NCBI GenBank assembly: GCA_027493525.1
Contig: JAOSKN010000001.1
Span: 124,001 to 188,000, forward strand
DNA length: 64,000 nucleotides
Direction of reading: 5' to 3'
DNA from: Planctomycetota bacterium
Lineage (GTDB): Bacteria; Planctomycetota; SZUA-567; H5-PLA8
Part shown: positions 44,542 through 53,561 of the stretch, in pieces
How the letters are laid out: each line of letters opens with the position of its first letter
How positions within the stretch are numbered: the stretch's first letter is position 1
Position numbers and translations under genes: made by a program
Notes under the pieces: model-generated
Seen by the model: only the letters and a program-made list of their open reading frames with translations
Databases searched by the model: none
What the model was told of the DNA's origin: nothing

Positions 44542-45184
44542 GGGCCTCGGCGGATTCGGCGGCCTCCGCGGGCCGGTAGCGCTCGCGCAGGTGGCCGGTC
44601 TGCGCGACCAGGGCGATTTCGAAGCGCTCGCCGGTGGCTTGGTCGATGAGGCGCATGCGCCCGGGCGCCGCCGGTTCGCGCTCGGCCAGGCTCCGGCAGG
44701 AGCCGTCGGCGAGGAAGACGAACCCGATGCGCCGCACCGGCGCGCCTGCCTCGGCCTCGGGATCGGCGGGGGCCTCGCCCGGCAGGGGACAGAGTTCGAA
44801 GCTCACGCCCGCGGGCAGCACGGTCTCTTCGAGCACCTCGGCTTCGAGCGCGAACGCGAGCGCGCCGCTCTCGGGATCCCGGATCGCGCGCAGGGGGCGC
44901 ACGCGCACCTTGTCGCGCTCGCCCTCGCCGCGGTCGCGGTACGTCTCCTCGCCCAGCGCGACGAGTTCCACCAGACACGGCGTGCGGCGCGAGATCGAGA
45001 TCTGCCGGCCCAGGCGGAGCGCCTGCATCACCACGCGGCCCGAGGAGCGGACGCGCGGCTCGGCGTCGCGGCGCGACCAGTATCCCGCGCCGAGGCCGAG
45101 CAGCACGCCCAGGATGGAGAGCACGACGAGGATTTCAAGCAGGGTGAAGGCGCGGCGGACGCGGCCGGGACGACAGGCTCTCAT
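44531..45184 (-). CDS. Type II secretion/type IV pilus pseudopilin (GspH-like)
   Basis: This 217-residue pseudopilin has a leader ending in RRAFTLLEILVVLSILGVLLGLGAGY with Glu at +5. It is followed by a beta-rich domain (RIGFVFLADGSCRSLAE). GGGAGG lies 5 bp before the start at 45184; longer starts lack this. Together with the downstream pseudopilin (11-bp overlap) and the His-rich protein (20 bp upstream), it forms a three-gene operon. Confidence 0.85.
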   Translation of the reverse strand: MRACRPGRVRRAFTLLEILVVLSILGVLLGLGAGYWSRRDAEPRVRSSGRVVMQALRLGRQISISRRTPCLVELVALGEETYRDRGEGERDKVRVRPLRAIRDPESGALAFALEAEVLEETVLPAGVSFELCPLPGEAPADPEAEAGAPVRRIGFVFLADGSCRSLAEREPAAPGRMRLIDQATGERFEIALVAQTGHLRERYRPAEAAESAEAREE

Positions 45185-45203
45185 GCGGACCTCCCGCGTC
45201 CCG

Positions 45204-45569
45204 TCACTCCCCGTGCTCGTGCCCGGCGTGGCCCGTCTTTTCGGCGTGCCCGTTTTTCTCGGCATGGGCCGGCGCGCCGTGGTCGTGGGCATCGGCGTCA
45301 TGGTGAGCGCCGTGGCCGTGAGACTCGCCGTGGCGGCCGGGCGAGGCATGCAGCAGGCGGAAGCTGTAGAAGGAAACGGCCAGGAGCATCGCGCCGAGGG
45401 CTAGGCCGAAGACCGTCAGCGCCGGGCCGCTCACCGCGGGCAGGCTCGAGGCCGGCAGCGGCTCGGCGTTGTAGTCGCCCCAGTGTTCGTCGTGGCCGTG
45501 CCCGCCATGACCGTGTGCGTCGCGGCCGTGCGCGTCGTGGCCGTGTGCGTCGTGCCCGTGATCGGACAT
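45204..45569 (-). CDS. Histidine-rich single-pass membrane protein
   Basis: This 121-residue protein begins with a run in which about every third residue is His (MSDHGHDAHGHDAHGRDAHG). One membrane helix follows (ALTVFGLALGAMLLAVSFYSF), then a second His-rich tail rich in HGHGAHHDADAHDHG. The two His arms on either side of the membrane could bind nickel, zinc or copper. It leads the operon that continues with two pseudopilins. The function is unknown; metal storage or sensing is inferred from composition only. Confidence 0.75.
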   Translation of the reverse strand: MSDHGHDAHGHDAHGRDAHGHGGHGHDEHWGDYNAEPLPASSLPAVSGPALTVFGLALGAMLLAVSFYSFRLLHASPGRHGESHGHGAHHDADAHDHGAPAHAEKNGHAEKTGHAGHEHGE

Positions 45570-45743
45570 GCCATGCGTCCTCGATGAACGTGCTTTGGCG
45601 AGCAGTGTAGCCTGACCGAGGGGAACGCCAAGGGGAAACCGGGCGGGCGAGACGTGAGAACGGCGCCAAACTACGCGCAGTGAAATGGCTGAAGCCTGAG
45701 CGCAGTATTCACGTAGTACGCTATACGCCTATCCCCTCGCGCC

Positions 45744-46313
45744 TCACCGGTTGTTCAGGTCATCCCCGTAGGGCTTCGGAAGGAAGCGCCCTTCCGGACT
45801 CAGGGTCTCGTTCTCCCCATTGGCCCCCGAGGAGATCACCACCAGGGCCGCGTCGTTGGGATCCCACCAGAGGCGCAACGGGCGATCCCACAGATCCACG
45901 ACCAAGCCGCCGCCGGCGCGGACGAACTTCCTGGGCACCTCGAGGTAAGTGCGGTCCTCGGGGTTGAGCCTCCCGCCCGCGCCGTCGTCGTCGTTTCCAT
46001 GGAGCAGCGGGTTCCGCGGCGCGAGGGCCTTGAATACGGTCTCCGCCGGCAGTTCGCGCTCGGCCGTCAGGTCCCATGGAGCGCCTTCCTCGGGGGCGGG
46101 CCAAGGCAGCCGGTTGTAATGGAGCTGGAAGTCCTTCACGGCCAGTTCGAGGGCCTGGATGAAGCGCTGGAGTTCCGCCCTCCGCGCCCGCTCCCGCGCC
46201 GGCCCCAGCACCGCGAGGAGCAGCCCGACCAGGACGGCGAGCACCGCCAGGACGGCGAGCAGTTCCAGGAGCGAGAAGCCGCGCCGGTCGCGCATTGGAG
46301 GCTTCTCCGTCAT
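45744..46313 (-). CDS. Type II secretion/type IV pilus major-type pseudopilin (GspG-like)
   Basis: This 189-residue pseudopilin has the leader cleavage signal RRGFSLLELLAVLAVLAVLVGLLLAVLG and a GspG-like pattern downstream (LALEVPRKF-like strands, WDRPLRLWWDPNDAALVVISSGANGE). The C-terminus contains the GANGENET loop. The start at 46313 is supported by an ATGA overlap with the upstream pseudopilin (46310-46313). With that gene it forms a two-gene operon. Confidence 0.88.
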   Translation of the reverse strand: MTEKPPMRDRRGFSLLELLAVLAVLAVLVGLLLAVLGPARERARRAELQRFIQALELAVKDFQLHYNRLPWPAPEEGAPWDLTAERELPAETVFKALAPRNPLLHGNDDDGAGGRLNPEDRTYLEVPRKFVRAGGGLVVDLWDRPLRLWWDPNDAALVVISSGANGENETLSPEGRFLPKPYGDDLNNR

Positions 46314-46948
46314 GGCGAACCCGCGCGAATGTCGTCCACCTCGTCCGGCTTCCCGGCCGAGGGGAAAAGCGGCGGGCGCTGCTCCGGCGGCGCGAGCCTG
46401 CCGTCGCCGTCGGGATCCCCATCCTTCCAGACGTACCCCAGCTCGCTGCTCCCGTTGAGCCCCCGGCTGAAGGCGTTGACCTGGCCCTTGACGACCTGGA
46501 CCCAGTAGCGCTGCAACGGCTCGGGCGAGCCCTCTCGCACGGCGGCTTCCGCGGCCCGCCAGTCCTCGTCCGGCAGGATCTCGACCTCGTAAGGCCGGCC
46601 CCAGGGGTCGATCCAATTTCCTTCCGCGTCCACCTGCCGGTCCTTCAGGCGTTCGAGGACCGGATCGCGGCTGTAGCGGGTCCGCAGGGTCCGGACGATC
46701 TCGGCGTTGGACGCGCCCGCGGGCCAGGCCTCGTACAGTTCGCGGTAGGTCTCGATGGCCTGCCGCAGGGCCGTCAGGTCGGCCTGCGCGGCCGAGCGCG
46801 CCACGGTGGTCCGGCTCGCGCGGTAGCCCCAGAGGCCCACGCCCAGCAGGAGGGCCAGGATGGCCATGACCGCCAGGACCTCCAGCAGGGTGAAGCCCCG
46901 GCGGGCCCGCGTCCCGCGCCGTTCCAAGTCGTTGGACGGAACGTACAT
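46310..46948 (-). CDS. Type II secretion/type IV pilus pseudopilin (GspG-like)
   Basis: This 212-residue pseudopilin has RRGFTLLEVLAVMAILALLLGVGLWGY after a short basic leader, then ADLTALRQAIETYRELYEAWP, the helix-strand part typical of GspG, WGRPYEVEILPDED and a DGDPDGDGRLAP loop that looks calcium-binding. It is translationally coupled to the next pseudopilin. No secretion ATPase, inner-membrane protein or secretin lies in the window. Confidence 0.88.
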   Translation of the reverse strand: MYVPSNDLERRGTRARRGFTLLEVLAVMAILALLLGVGLWGYRASRTTVARSAAQADLTALRQAIETYRELYEAWPAGASNAEIVRTLRTRYSRDPVLERLKDRQVDAEGNWIDPWGRPYEVEILPDEDWRAAEAAVREGSPEPLQRYWVQVVKGQVNAFSRGLNGSSELGYVWKDGDPDGDGRLAPPEQRPPLFPSAGKPDEVDDIRAGSP

Positions 46949-47011
46949 GGGTGTGAGGTACCGGGAGGGCCGCTGGCTGTCCAGGCCCGCTTAAGGCCGC
47001 CCCACGGGCTC

Positions 47012-47047
47012 GTCTACGAGAGCTTAAAAAAGATGCACTGTTGTGCA
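47012..47047. repeat. Direct repeat copy 1 with hairpin end
   Basis: A 27-bp segment (GTCTACGAGAGCTTAAAAAA followed by GATGCAC) is followed by TGTT and GTGCA, forming the stem TGCAC/GTGCA. It repeats 135 bp downstream with one mismatch in the first 27 bp and a different 4-bp centre. Confidence 0.75.
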
Positions 47048-47146
47048 CGTCTTCCGGAAAGCGCCATGCACCGCTTGCCCCGCCAGCCCACGAGTCCCCG
47101 ACTCCAAGTCACGCACACACGCCGCCAGGCCCCAACGGGAGCGCAT

Positions 47147-47182
47147 GTCTACGAGATCTTAAAAAAGATGCACATTAGTGCA
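47147..47182. repeat. Direct repeat copy 2 with hairpin end
   Basis: Same as copy 1 except for one base (ATCTT for AGCTT) and the centre ATTA instead of TGTT. The flanking stem arms TGCAC and GTGCA are unchanged. Confidence 0.75.
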
Positions 47183-47559
47183 TATCGTATACATCCACTT
47201 CATATCGTTTCCCACGTGGCTTTTAATTTTGGCAGTTTCGTGGACACCAGACGGCATCTCCAGAGACCTGCCCATGCATCACGGACCGCACGGCATACAT
47301 CGACTCGGCGCGGCCGGCGCCTGCGTGCCGCGCATCCCAGCAGACAATTCTATCATACAGGTTATTGCTCGCAATCAAGGACAGTCACGCCAGGGGTCGG
47401 AGCGGCGCGAACGCGGCGCCGCTCCAAGTCCCTGCTCTGTCTGGACCTGGCTTGAAATCCGGACTACGCGGCCCCCGGATTTTCCGCAAGAAAGGGGGGT
47501 GGCGTCTGCGTCTCATCCTGTAGAGTCAGCACCTACGTGCAGGACCCGAAGCGCGAGCC

Positions 47560-50500
47560 ATGAATCTACCCGCCTCCGCACCCCAGCCACGTGACCCCGT
47601 TCGAACCAAATACTTGTGGTTATGCGTCGCGGCCATCGTCTGTACCGGCATCGCGCTGGCGCTGCTGACGTCCGGCCCCGCGGCTCCCACACCTCCGCAG
47701 CCCCCGGTCCAGGCCACCCCGCCGGATGGGCCGAAGCCGGGGCCGCGCCTCACGGTCCCGCCCGCCGCCGAAAAGGATGCCGAGGTCGGCCACTTGGGCA
47801 CGGTACGGCTTTCCGACGACGCCGGGGCCAAGCAGGGCGACTTCTGGCTGGAGCAGCATCTCACGCTGCCCGCGACGGAGTCTTCCGGCGAACTCGCCGA
47901 CCTGTACCTGACCCTGGATCCCAAGACGGCCGCGGGGCTGCGCCTGAGGGTGCGGCGGAACCGCTTAATCCTGGAACGCCTTGCGGCGCCGGTGGAAGGC
48001 CAGGCGGCCCAGCCCGAACCGCTGGCCGAGGCCGAGCTGGGCGCTGCGCTCCCTGTCGGCCCGGCGCGGCTGGGCGCGCTCTGGCGCGGCGGGACCCTGT
48101 CGGTCTGGTGGGACGACGCGCGGCTGTTCTCCTGGCGCGGGGAGGCCGATCTGCGCGGGCCGAGCGCGGCGGCGGCGCTGGCCGCGGGCGTGAAGCTCGG
48201 GATGCGCCGTGCGTTGGACGCGGGGCGGACCGAGTTCCGCGACGGGTTCATGGGCGAAGGCGCCGGGGGCCTGTGGCGCCCCAGCCGCGGCAAGTGGGAG
48301 CTGACGCAGCTCACCTTCCCCGAACGGAGCGCCAACCCGTTCTCGCTGCGCGCGAGCTTCGGGGACGAGCCGCCGGCCGACGACAAGCTCTACCGCGACC
48401 GGCTGCGCCACGACGACGTTGGGATCGGCGTGATGCTCGGCGCGAGCGAAGGGACGCTCCATATCGTGCGCATCACGGGCGGCTCCCCCGCCCAGCGCGC
48501 GGGGCTCCAGGAGGACGACACGATCGTCGAGGTGAACGGGCAGCCGGTGGAGTCGTACAGCCCGTGGCGCGCGCAGCGGCAGCTTACGCTGGAGGCGCGC
48601 AGCGGCCGGCCGTTCAGCCTGAAGGTGCTGCGCCCGGGCGAGAAACGGCTGCGCGAGTTCACGCTCACCGGGGACATCTTCCGCTGGGGCACGCCGATGG
48701 TCGGCAAGCCGCTCCAACCCGTCAGCGACAGCGACGACGCGCTGATCCTGGGGGGCGAGGCCGGCTGGACGGATTACGCCGTCGAGGTCGCGGTGAAGCC
48801 GCTCGGCGCCGGGGGCTGCGGGCTGGCCCTGGCGGCCACGTCTCCCGACGACTACGTGCTGCTGCGCTGGCTGGGCCCGAAGCCGCGCGTGGCGCCGGAA
48901 GCCGGCGGCGCGGCGCGGGACGCCGGGGACGAGAAGCTCCAACTGATCCGCGTTCAGGGCGGCCGGGCCGCGGTGCTGGCCGAAAAGCCCCTGCGCTACC
49001 GGCCCTACGAGTTCTACCGGCTCGCGCTGGACTGGAAGGGCGAGGAGGTCACGGCGCGGGTGGACGGCGTGCGCGTCTTCCAGGAGCGAATCCCGGGGCT
49101 CGAGCGCGGCCGTATCGGGCTCTATGCCCTGCGCGGGGATCCGGTCTTCTTCGACGACGTGAACGTGGTCTCCGAGCGCGGGAAACTGGCCTCGGGCCAG
49201 GGCCCCGCGCGCGACTTGAACGCGATCTTCGCGCTCGAACAGGACATGGAGCGCTGGGCCAACCCGGCGCTGGAGTGGCGGCGCGGCGAGGCCGACGAAT
49301 GGGCGGTCCACACCGCGCGCTTCCCCGGCGAGCAGCAGGCGCTCCTGACGCGGCCGCGGTTCGAGGAGCTGGAAGTGCGGCTGCTCTGCGGGGAGGCGAC
49401 GCCCGAGCGCAGCGGCGTCCCGACGCTCACGGTTCGCGCGGGGCGCGCCAGCCTGGCCGCCGAAGGCCATGCGAAGGCGGAGGCCGAGGTGGGCCCGGGG
49501 CCATTCGAGCGGATCGTTTTCCGCGCCGGGCCCCGAGGGATCGTGGCGGAGATCGACGGCAAGCCGCTGCTCTTATCGCTCCAGGCCGGGGACGCCCCGC
49601 CCCGCGCCGAAGGCGACCGGGTGGCGATCCGCGGGCTGCGCAACCTCGGCGACCCGCAGACCGTCCGGGTCCGCTCGACGCAGGCCCTGGAGTACACCTT
49701 CAACGAGGCGCCGGCGGACTGGAAGGTGGAGTCCGGGCGCTGGGGGCTGCTGAACAAATGGATCTGCGATCCGCGCTGGTCGTGGTTCGGCGGGCGCAGC
49801 GCGACGCTGGCCTCGATCTGGAGCAAGCAGGCCTTCAGCGGCGACGTGACGGCCGACGCGCACATCGCCCTGATGATGCAGCGCGACGATCCGCCGTACG
49901 AGCGCCCCGGCGACTACGTGCTCGCGATCCAGGGCGACGGCGCGCACTTCGACAGCGGCTACGCGGCGATCGTCGGAGGCGGCGGGAACTACTGGACCAA
50001 GCTCTTCCGCAAGGGCCGGGAGGTCGCCGTCGCGACGGACGAGGACCTGCGCCTGCCCAGCGACCGCGTGCGCCACCCGGACAAGCCCGAGTTGCACCAG
50101 CGCTGGTTCCACCTGCGGCTGGAGCGGATCGGCGACAAGGTCCGCTTCTTCCGCGACGGGAAACTGGCCTTCGAATACACCGACCCCGAGCCGCTCAGCG
50201 GCGGGCGCGCCGGCTTCGGGACGCTCGACAACGGCGTGATGCTCAGCCGCTTCCGCATCGCCTACGGCGGCGCGGCGGCCCCGGCGCCGCTGGATTCCCG
50301 CCTTCCTCAACTCTACGACGACGGCGACGTGATCAACATGTTCGACGGGGAGATTCACTCCCGAGTCGAACGCGAGGCCCTGCCCGAACCGGTCCGGCGC
50401 GCGCTGGCCGCCGAGCCGTCCGCCTTCGCGCCCGCGGAGGCCGGGAAGGTGGACGGCGCCGGAATGGCCTGGCGGGTCGTCAATGGCGTCGGCGGCGGCC

Positions 50501-53322
50501 CCGTCGCGCTGCAATGGAAGAAGAAGCTGGTGGACCTGAACCAGATGGGCGTGGTCCGCTTCGCCGCGCGGATCGAACCGGGCTCGATCGTGGACCTGGG
50601 CTTCAAGGACCTCGCGACGGGCGAGTGTTACCGCTGGCGGCTCTCGGGCTCGGCGGCGCACTACGAGGACGTGCCGCTGCTGGGCGACCTGGGGGTTCCG
50701 GCCGACGGGCGCTGGCACGCCGTGCAGGCCGACCTGGGGCGGGACTGGGCGGCCTTCTGGGCGCGGCGGGGCTTCCGCTACCCGCCCGGCGCGACGCTGC
50801 GGCCGATGCTCGCGAGCCTCGACAACCGGACCTACGCCCTCGCGGGCTTCGGCGGCAACCGCGTGGGCGCGACGTACGCGGTGAGCGACCTGAGCTTCCT
50901 GCGCGCTTCGGACGCCGACCGGACCCCGCCGAAGCTGGCCGCGGTGATCTGGCCCTTCGACGCCGAGGGGGACGGGCGGCGCCTCGAGCTGCGCTTCGAC
51001 GACGCCGGCGGCTCGGGGGTGGACCCCACGACCCTGCAAGTGCTCATCCAGGGCAAGCTGGTGGGCGAGCGCGAGATCCGCTTCGACGCGGCGAAGCAGA
51101 CCGCGCGGATCGACCTGTTCGCGGTCCGCGGCGAGCAGCCTTTCGCGGACGGCGAGGGCGTGGCGCTCAGCGTGGGGCGCTTCGCCGACCGCGCCGGGAA
51201 CGCGGTCGCGGAGGGGATTTCGCGAACCTGGACCTTCCGGCTCCTCGACGCGGCGGCCGCGAAGAAGCCCGCGGCCCTGCCGCAGATCGAGGCGCTGATG
51301 GATGTCGACGCGCCGCTGGGCCGGGGAGGACGCAACATGGTCCCCACCGCGGCCCGCCTGGACCTGGAACAGGCCTCGCCAACCGGCGCCGCGCGCGAGA
51401 TGCTCCTGCAGGAGGCCGACGACGCGCCGGCGTGGGCGCTCGAGCCTCGCAGCCTGCGGGTCGTCTCGCTCATGGACGGCGCGCGGCTGGGGCTGGGCCT
51501 GCGCGCGACGTCCTACGACCTCGCGCACTGGCCGTACCTTGTCTTCGATTACAAGGTGCCGCCCGAGGTTCCGCTCAACCTATTCTACCGCGCCGCCGAC
51601 GGCGAGCAGCAGACGGTGTACCTGAACGACCTGGGCTTCGGCGAGGACCGCTTCGGCGGGGGCCGGTTCGGGAGGCGCCGGCGCGCGAGCGGGCCGCCGG
51701 AGGAGTTCAAGGACGACGGGACGTGGCGGCGCGCGGAGTTCAACCTGCTCTCGTACTTCGCCGCGTCCAACCCGGAGCTGTCCGACTACCGCATCTCGAT
51801 GCTCTCGCTGATGGACCAGGGATACCAGGGCAACCGGCGGGGCATGGATTATTTCGTGCACGCGCTGCGCGCGCTGCCGGCTTCGCGCAGCCGCGGGATT
51901 GCGTTCAAGTGGTCGGCGCCGGACCTGTGCGGCGCGGCCGAGTTCCAATCCCTCGTGGACGACAAGCCCGACAGCGAGCCCCACGGGCAGGGCTTGCGGG
52001 CGCTGGAGAGCGTCGAGGGCGGCGCCAAACGCGCGAAGCTGGAGGCGGGCACGCCGCCGGAGCAGCTCCTCGGCCCGGTGGCCAAGGACGGCTGGCATTG
52101 GCTCCATGTACGGGTAAAGAACCGCGCCGGCCAATGGTCGCCCACGGCGCACTACAAGTTCCGGATCGACAACACCCCGCCGCGGCTGGTCCGGATCGAG
52201 CCGGCGGACGGGGGCGCGCTGAGCGGGAAGACGATCCGCTTCCACTTCGAGGAAGACCACGCGATCCTGCCGGGTTCCATCGTGGTGGCGGTCAACGGGC
52301 GGGCCTTCGTCGACGGGCACATGGGCTGCCGCTACGACCCCGAGACGAAGGTGCTCACGTTCGACGGCTCGAAGCTGGGCGAGCGGCTGCCGTGGCCGGA
52401 GGACGGTGCGCTGAACGTCGCCGTCGGCGGCGCCACCGACACGCTCGGAAACCGCATGCCCGAAGCCCGCACGTTCCGCTTTCAGGTCGCGCCCGGCCAG
52501 GACCGCGCAGGGCCGACGATCGCGAAGCTGCGCTACTGCGCCCCGCAGGGCGTGACCGGGCAGACGCTCTTCCGCCCCCAACTGCTCGAATTGTCGATGG
52601 CGCTGGACTTCGAGGAGACGCTGGGGCACGTGCGGACGCTGCGCGACTGCCGGCTGGAGTGGACGGACGATCCGCGCACGGCGGCCTTCGGCGAGCGCGC
52701 GGCGCGGTTCGTCACGCAGGCCGACGACGCGGACGTGCGGATCATGCTGCACAAGAACGCGTGGTACCTCGACCAGTTGCCGCTGCTGCACTTCGATTAC
52801 AAGGCCGAAGGCCCGCTGGCGCTGGACCTCCAAATCCAGGTGCTCGGGGAGTGGTACACGATCCGCTTCCTGGGTTCGGGCGGAGGCGAGCATCCCATCG
52901 GGGCCATCGAGGGCGTCCGCGCGGACGGGCAGTGGCATCACGCGGGGGTCAACCTGCACCGGCTGGTGCGGAACGCGCTGCCCAACCTGCCGGTGGAGAT
53001 CGCCTCGCAGATCATCCTGTCGGCGCACGGCGAGCCGGGCTGCAAGCGCGGCTCGGCGCTCTGGCTCGACAACCTGCACATGCTCCCCGAGAGCGGCAGC
53101 GGCTGCTGGCTGGAGTGGGAGGCCGAGGACGATCCCAACGGCATCGAGGGCTACTCGATCCTGATCGACCGGCGGCCCGACACCGAAGCGCCGGAAGCGC
53201 TCACCGACACCGGCACTTGCCGCCAGGAAGGCAACCACACCGGCACGGTCTGGGCCCACGTCCGGGCGCGGGACCAGGCCGGCAACTGGGGCCCCACGCG
53301 GCACCTGCGCCTCGACTTCTAG
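47560..53322 (+). CDS. Giant PDZ and beta-sandwich protein, membrane-anchored
   Basis: This 1920-residue protein begins with a short cytoplasmic tail, one membrane helix at about 18-38, and a Pro-rich spacer. A PDZ domain follows at about 284-371 (GIGVMLGASEGTLHIVRITGG, SPAQRAGLQEDDTIVEVNG). Several concanavalin-like beta-sandwiches lie at about 70-225, 398-537 and 714-907, and Ig-like segments at about 1120-1230 and 1540-1650. Two module types recur: FDYK sandwiches at about 1328 and 1743, and HVRxKDxAGxWxPT-type ends at about 1511 and 1896. It is exported and probably binds polysaccharide or proteins. Its stop codon lies in the end of a miniature element. Confidence 0.85.
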   Translation: MNLPASAPQPRDPVRTKYLWLCVAAIVCTGIALALLTSGPAAPTPPQPPVQATPPDGPKPGPRLTVPPAAEKDAEVGHLGTVRLSDDAGAKQGDFWLEQHLTLPATESSGELADLYLTLDPKTAAGLRLRVRRNRLILERLAAPVEGQAAQPEPLAEAELGAALPVGPARLGALWRGGTLSVWWDDARLFSWRGEADLRGPSAAAALAAGVKLGMRRALDAGRTEFRDGFMGEGAGGLWRPSRGKWELTQLTFPERSANPFSLRASFGDEPPADDKLYRDRLRHDDVGIGVMLGASEGTLHIVRITGGSPAQRAGLQEDDTIVEVNGQPVESYSPWRAQRQLTLEARSGRPFSLKVLRPGEKRLREFTLTGDIFRWGTPMVGKPLQPVSDSDDALILGGEAGWTDYAVEVAVKPLGAGGCGLALAATSPDDYVLLRWLGPKPRVAPEAGGAARDAGDEKLQLIRVQGGRAAVLAEKPLRYRPYEFYRLALDWKGEEVTARVDGVRVFQERIPGLERGRIGLYALRGDPVFFDDVNVVSERGKLASGQGPARDLNAIFALEQDMERWANPALEWRRGEADEWAVHTARFPGEQQALLTRPRFEELEVRLLCGEATPERSGVPTLTVRAGRASLAAEGHAKAEAEVGPGPFERIVFRAGPRGIVAEIDGKPLLLSLQAGDAPPRAEGDRVAIRGLRNLGDPQTVRVRSTQALEYTFNEAPADWKVESGRWGLLNKWICDPRWSWFGGRSATLASIWSKQAFSGDVTADAHIALMMQRDDPPYERPGDYVLAIQGDGAHFDSGYAAIVGGGGNYWTKLFRKGREVAVATDEDLRLPSDRVRHPDKPELHQRWFHLRLERIGDKVRFFRDGKLAFEYTDPEPLSGGRAGFGTLDNGVMLSRFRIAYGGAAAPAPLDSRLPQLYDDGDVINMFDGEIHSRVEREALPEPVRRALAAEPSAFAPAEAGKVDGAGMAWRVVNGVGGGPVALQWKKKLVDLNQMGVVRFAARIEPGSIVDLGFKDLATGECYRWRLSGSAAHYEDVPLLGDLGVPADGRWHAVQADLGRDWAAFWARRGFRYPPGATLRPMLASLDNRTYALAGFGGNRVGATYAVSDLSFLRASDADRTPPKLAAVIWPFDAEGDGRRLELRFDDAGGSGVDPTTLQVLIQGKLVGEREIRFDAAKQTARIDLFAVRGEQPFADGEGVALSVGRFADRAGNAVAEGISRTWTFRLLDAAAAKKPAALPQIEALMDVDAPLGRGGRNMVPTAARLDLEQASPTGAAREMLLQEADDAPAWALEPRSLRVVSLMDGARLGLGLRATSYDLAHWPYLVFDYKVPPEVPLNLFYRAADGEQQTVYLNDLGFGEDRFGGGRFGRRRRASGPPEEFKDDGTWRRAEFNLLSYFAASNPELSDYRISMLSLMDQGYQGNRRGMDYFVHALRALPASRSRGIAFKWSAPDLCGAAEFQSLVDDKPDSEPHGQGLRALESVEGGAKRAKLEAGTPPEQLLGPVAKDGWHWLHVRVKNRAGQWSPTAHYKFRIDNTPPRLVRIEPADGGALSGKTIRFHFEEDHAILPGSIVVAVNGRAFVDGHMGCRYDPETKVLTFDGSKLGERLPWPEDGALNVAVGGATDTLGNRMPEARTFRFQVAPGQDRAGPTIAKLRYCAPQGVTGQTLFRPQLLELSMALDFEETLGHVRTLRDCRLEWTDDPRTAAFGERAARFVTQADDADVRIMLHKNAWYLDQLPLLHFDYKAEGPLALDLQIQVLGEWYTIRFLGSGGGEHPIGAIEGVRADGQWHHAGVNLHRLVRNALPNLPVEIASQIILSAHGEPGCKRGSALWLDNLHMLPESGSGCWLEWEAEDDPNGIEGYSILIDRRPDTEAPEALTDTGTCRQEGNHTGTVWAHVRARDQAGNWGPTRHLRLDF

Positions 53323-53482
53323 AGCATTTTCAGGAATAGCGTAGTGCCAGTTGCGCAGTCATGGAGGGCGGCGTCGAGGCGGACGAGACAAGACGTATCA
53401 AGCGCATACGCCGGGCGAGTCCAACGAAGAGGCCGTCCTCCAGGGCCAGCAGATGGCGCTACGATATTCCTGAAGATGCTCT
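53321..53482. mobile_element. MITE with AGAGCATTTTCAGGAATA inverted ends
   Basis: AGAGCATTTTCAGGAATA (53321-53338) faces TATTCCTGAAGATGCTCT (53465-53482), with one mismatch over 18 bp. The 162-bp element has no gene. GAGGCGG (53376), CGTATC (53394) and CCAACGA (53421) occur in the same order and at similar spacing as in the element at 38200-38364 read in reverse. Its first bases supply the TAG stop of the giant gene. Confidence 0.75.
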
Positions 53483-53499
53483 GAAGCGCGGCCTTGCGC

Positions 53500-53527
53500 G
53501 TGACAATCCCGCCCGGCCCCGTATCTT
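53500..53527 (+). promoter_or_regulatory. Candidate sigma-70 promoter
   Basis: GTGACA (53500-53505) is separated by 16 bp from TATCTT (53522-53527). It lies directly after the miniature element and about 35 bp before the ATG of the M3 peptidase gene. Confidence 0.45.
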
Positions 53528-53561
53528 GGCCTGCAACGCAAGCCCCGACCAAGGAGCCCGC

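Larger units (their letters stand above)
46949..47559. other. Long intergenic region with two 36-bp direct repeats
   Basis: This 611-bp gap separates divergent pseudopilin genes from the giant protein gene. It contains two near-identical repeats (47012-47047 and 47147-47182) and an AT-rich stretch around 47160-47245. No convincing gene or RNA was seen. It probably holds divergent promoters. Confidence 0.6.
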
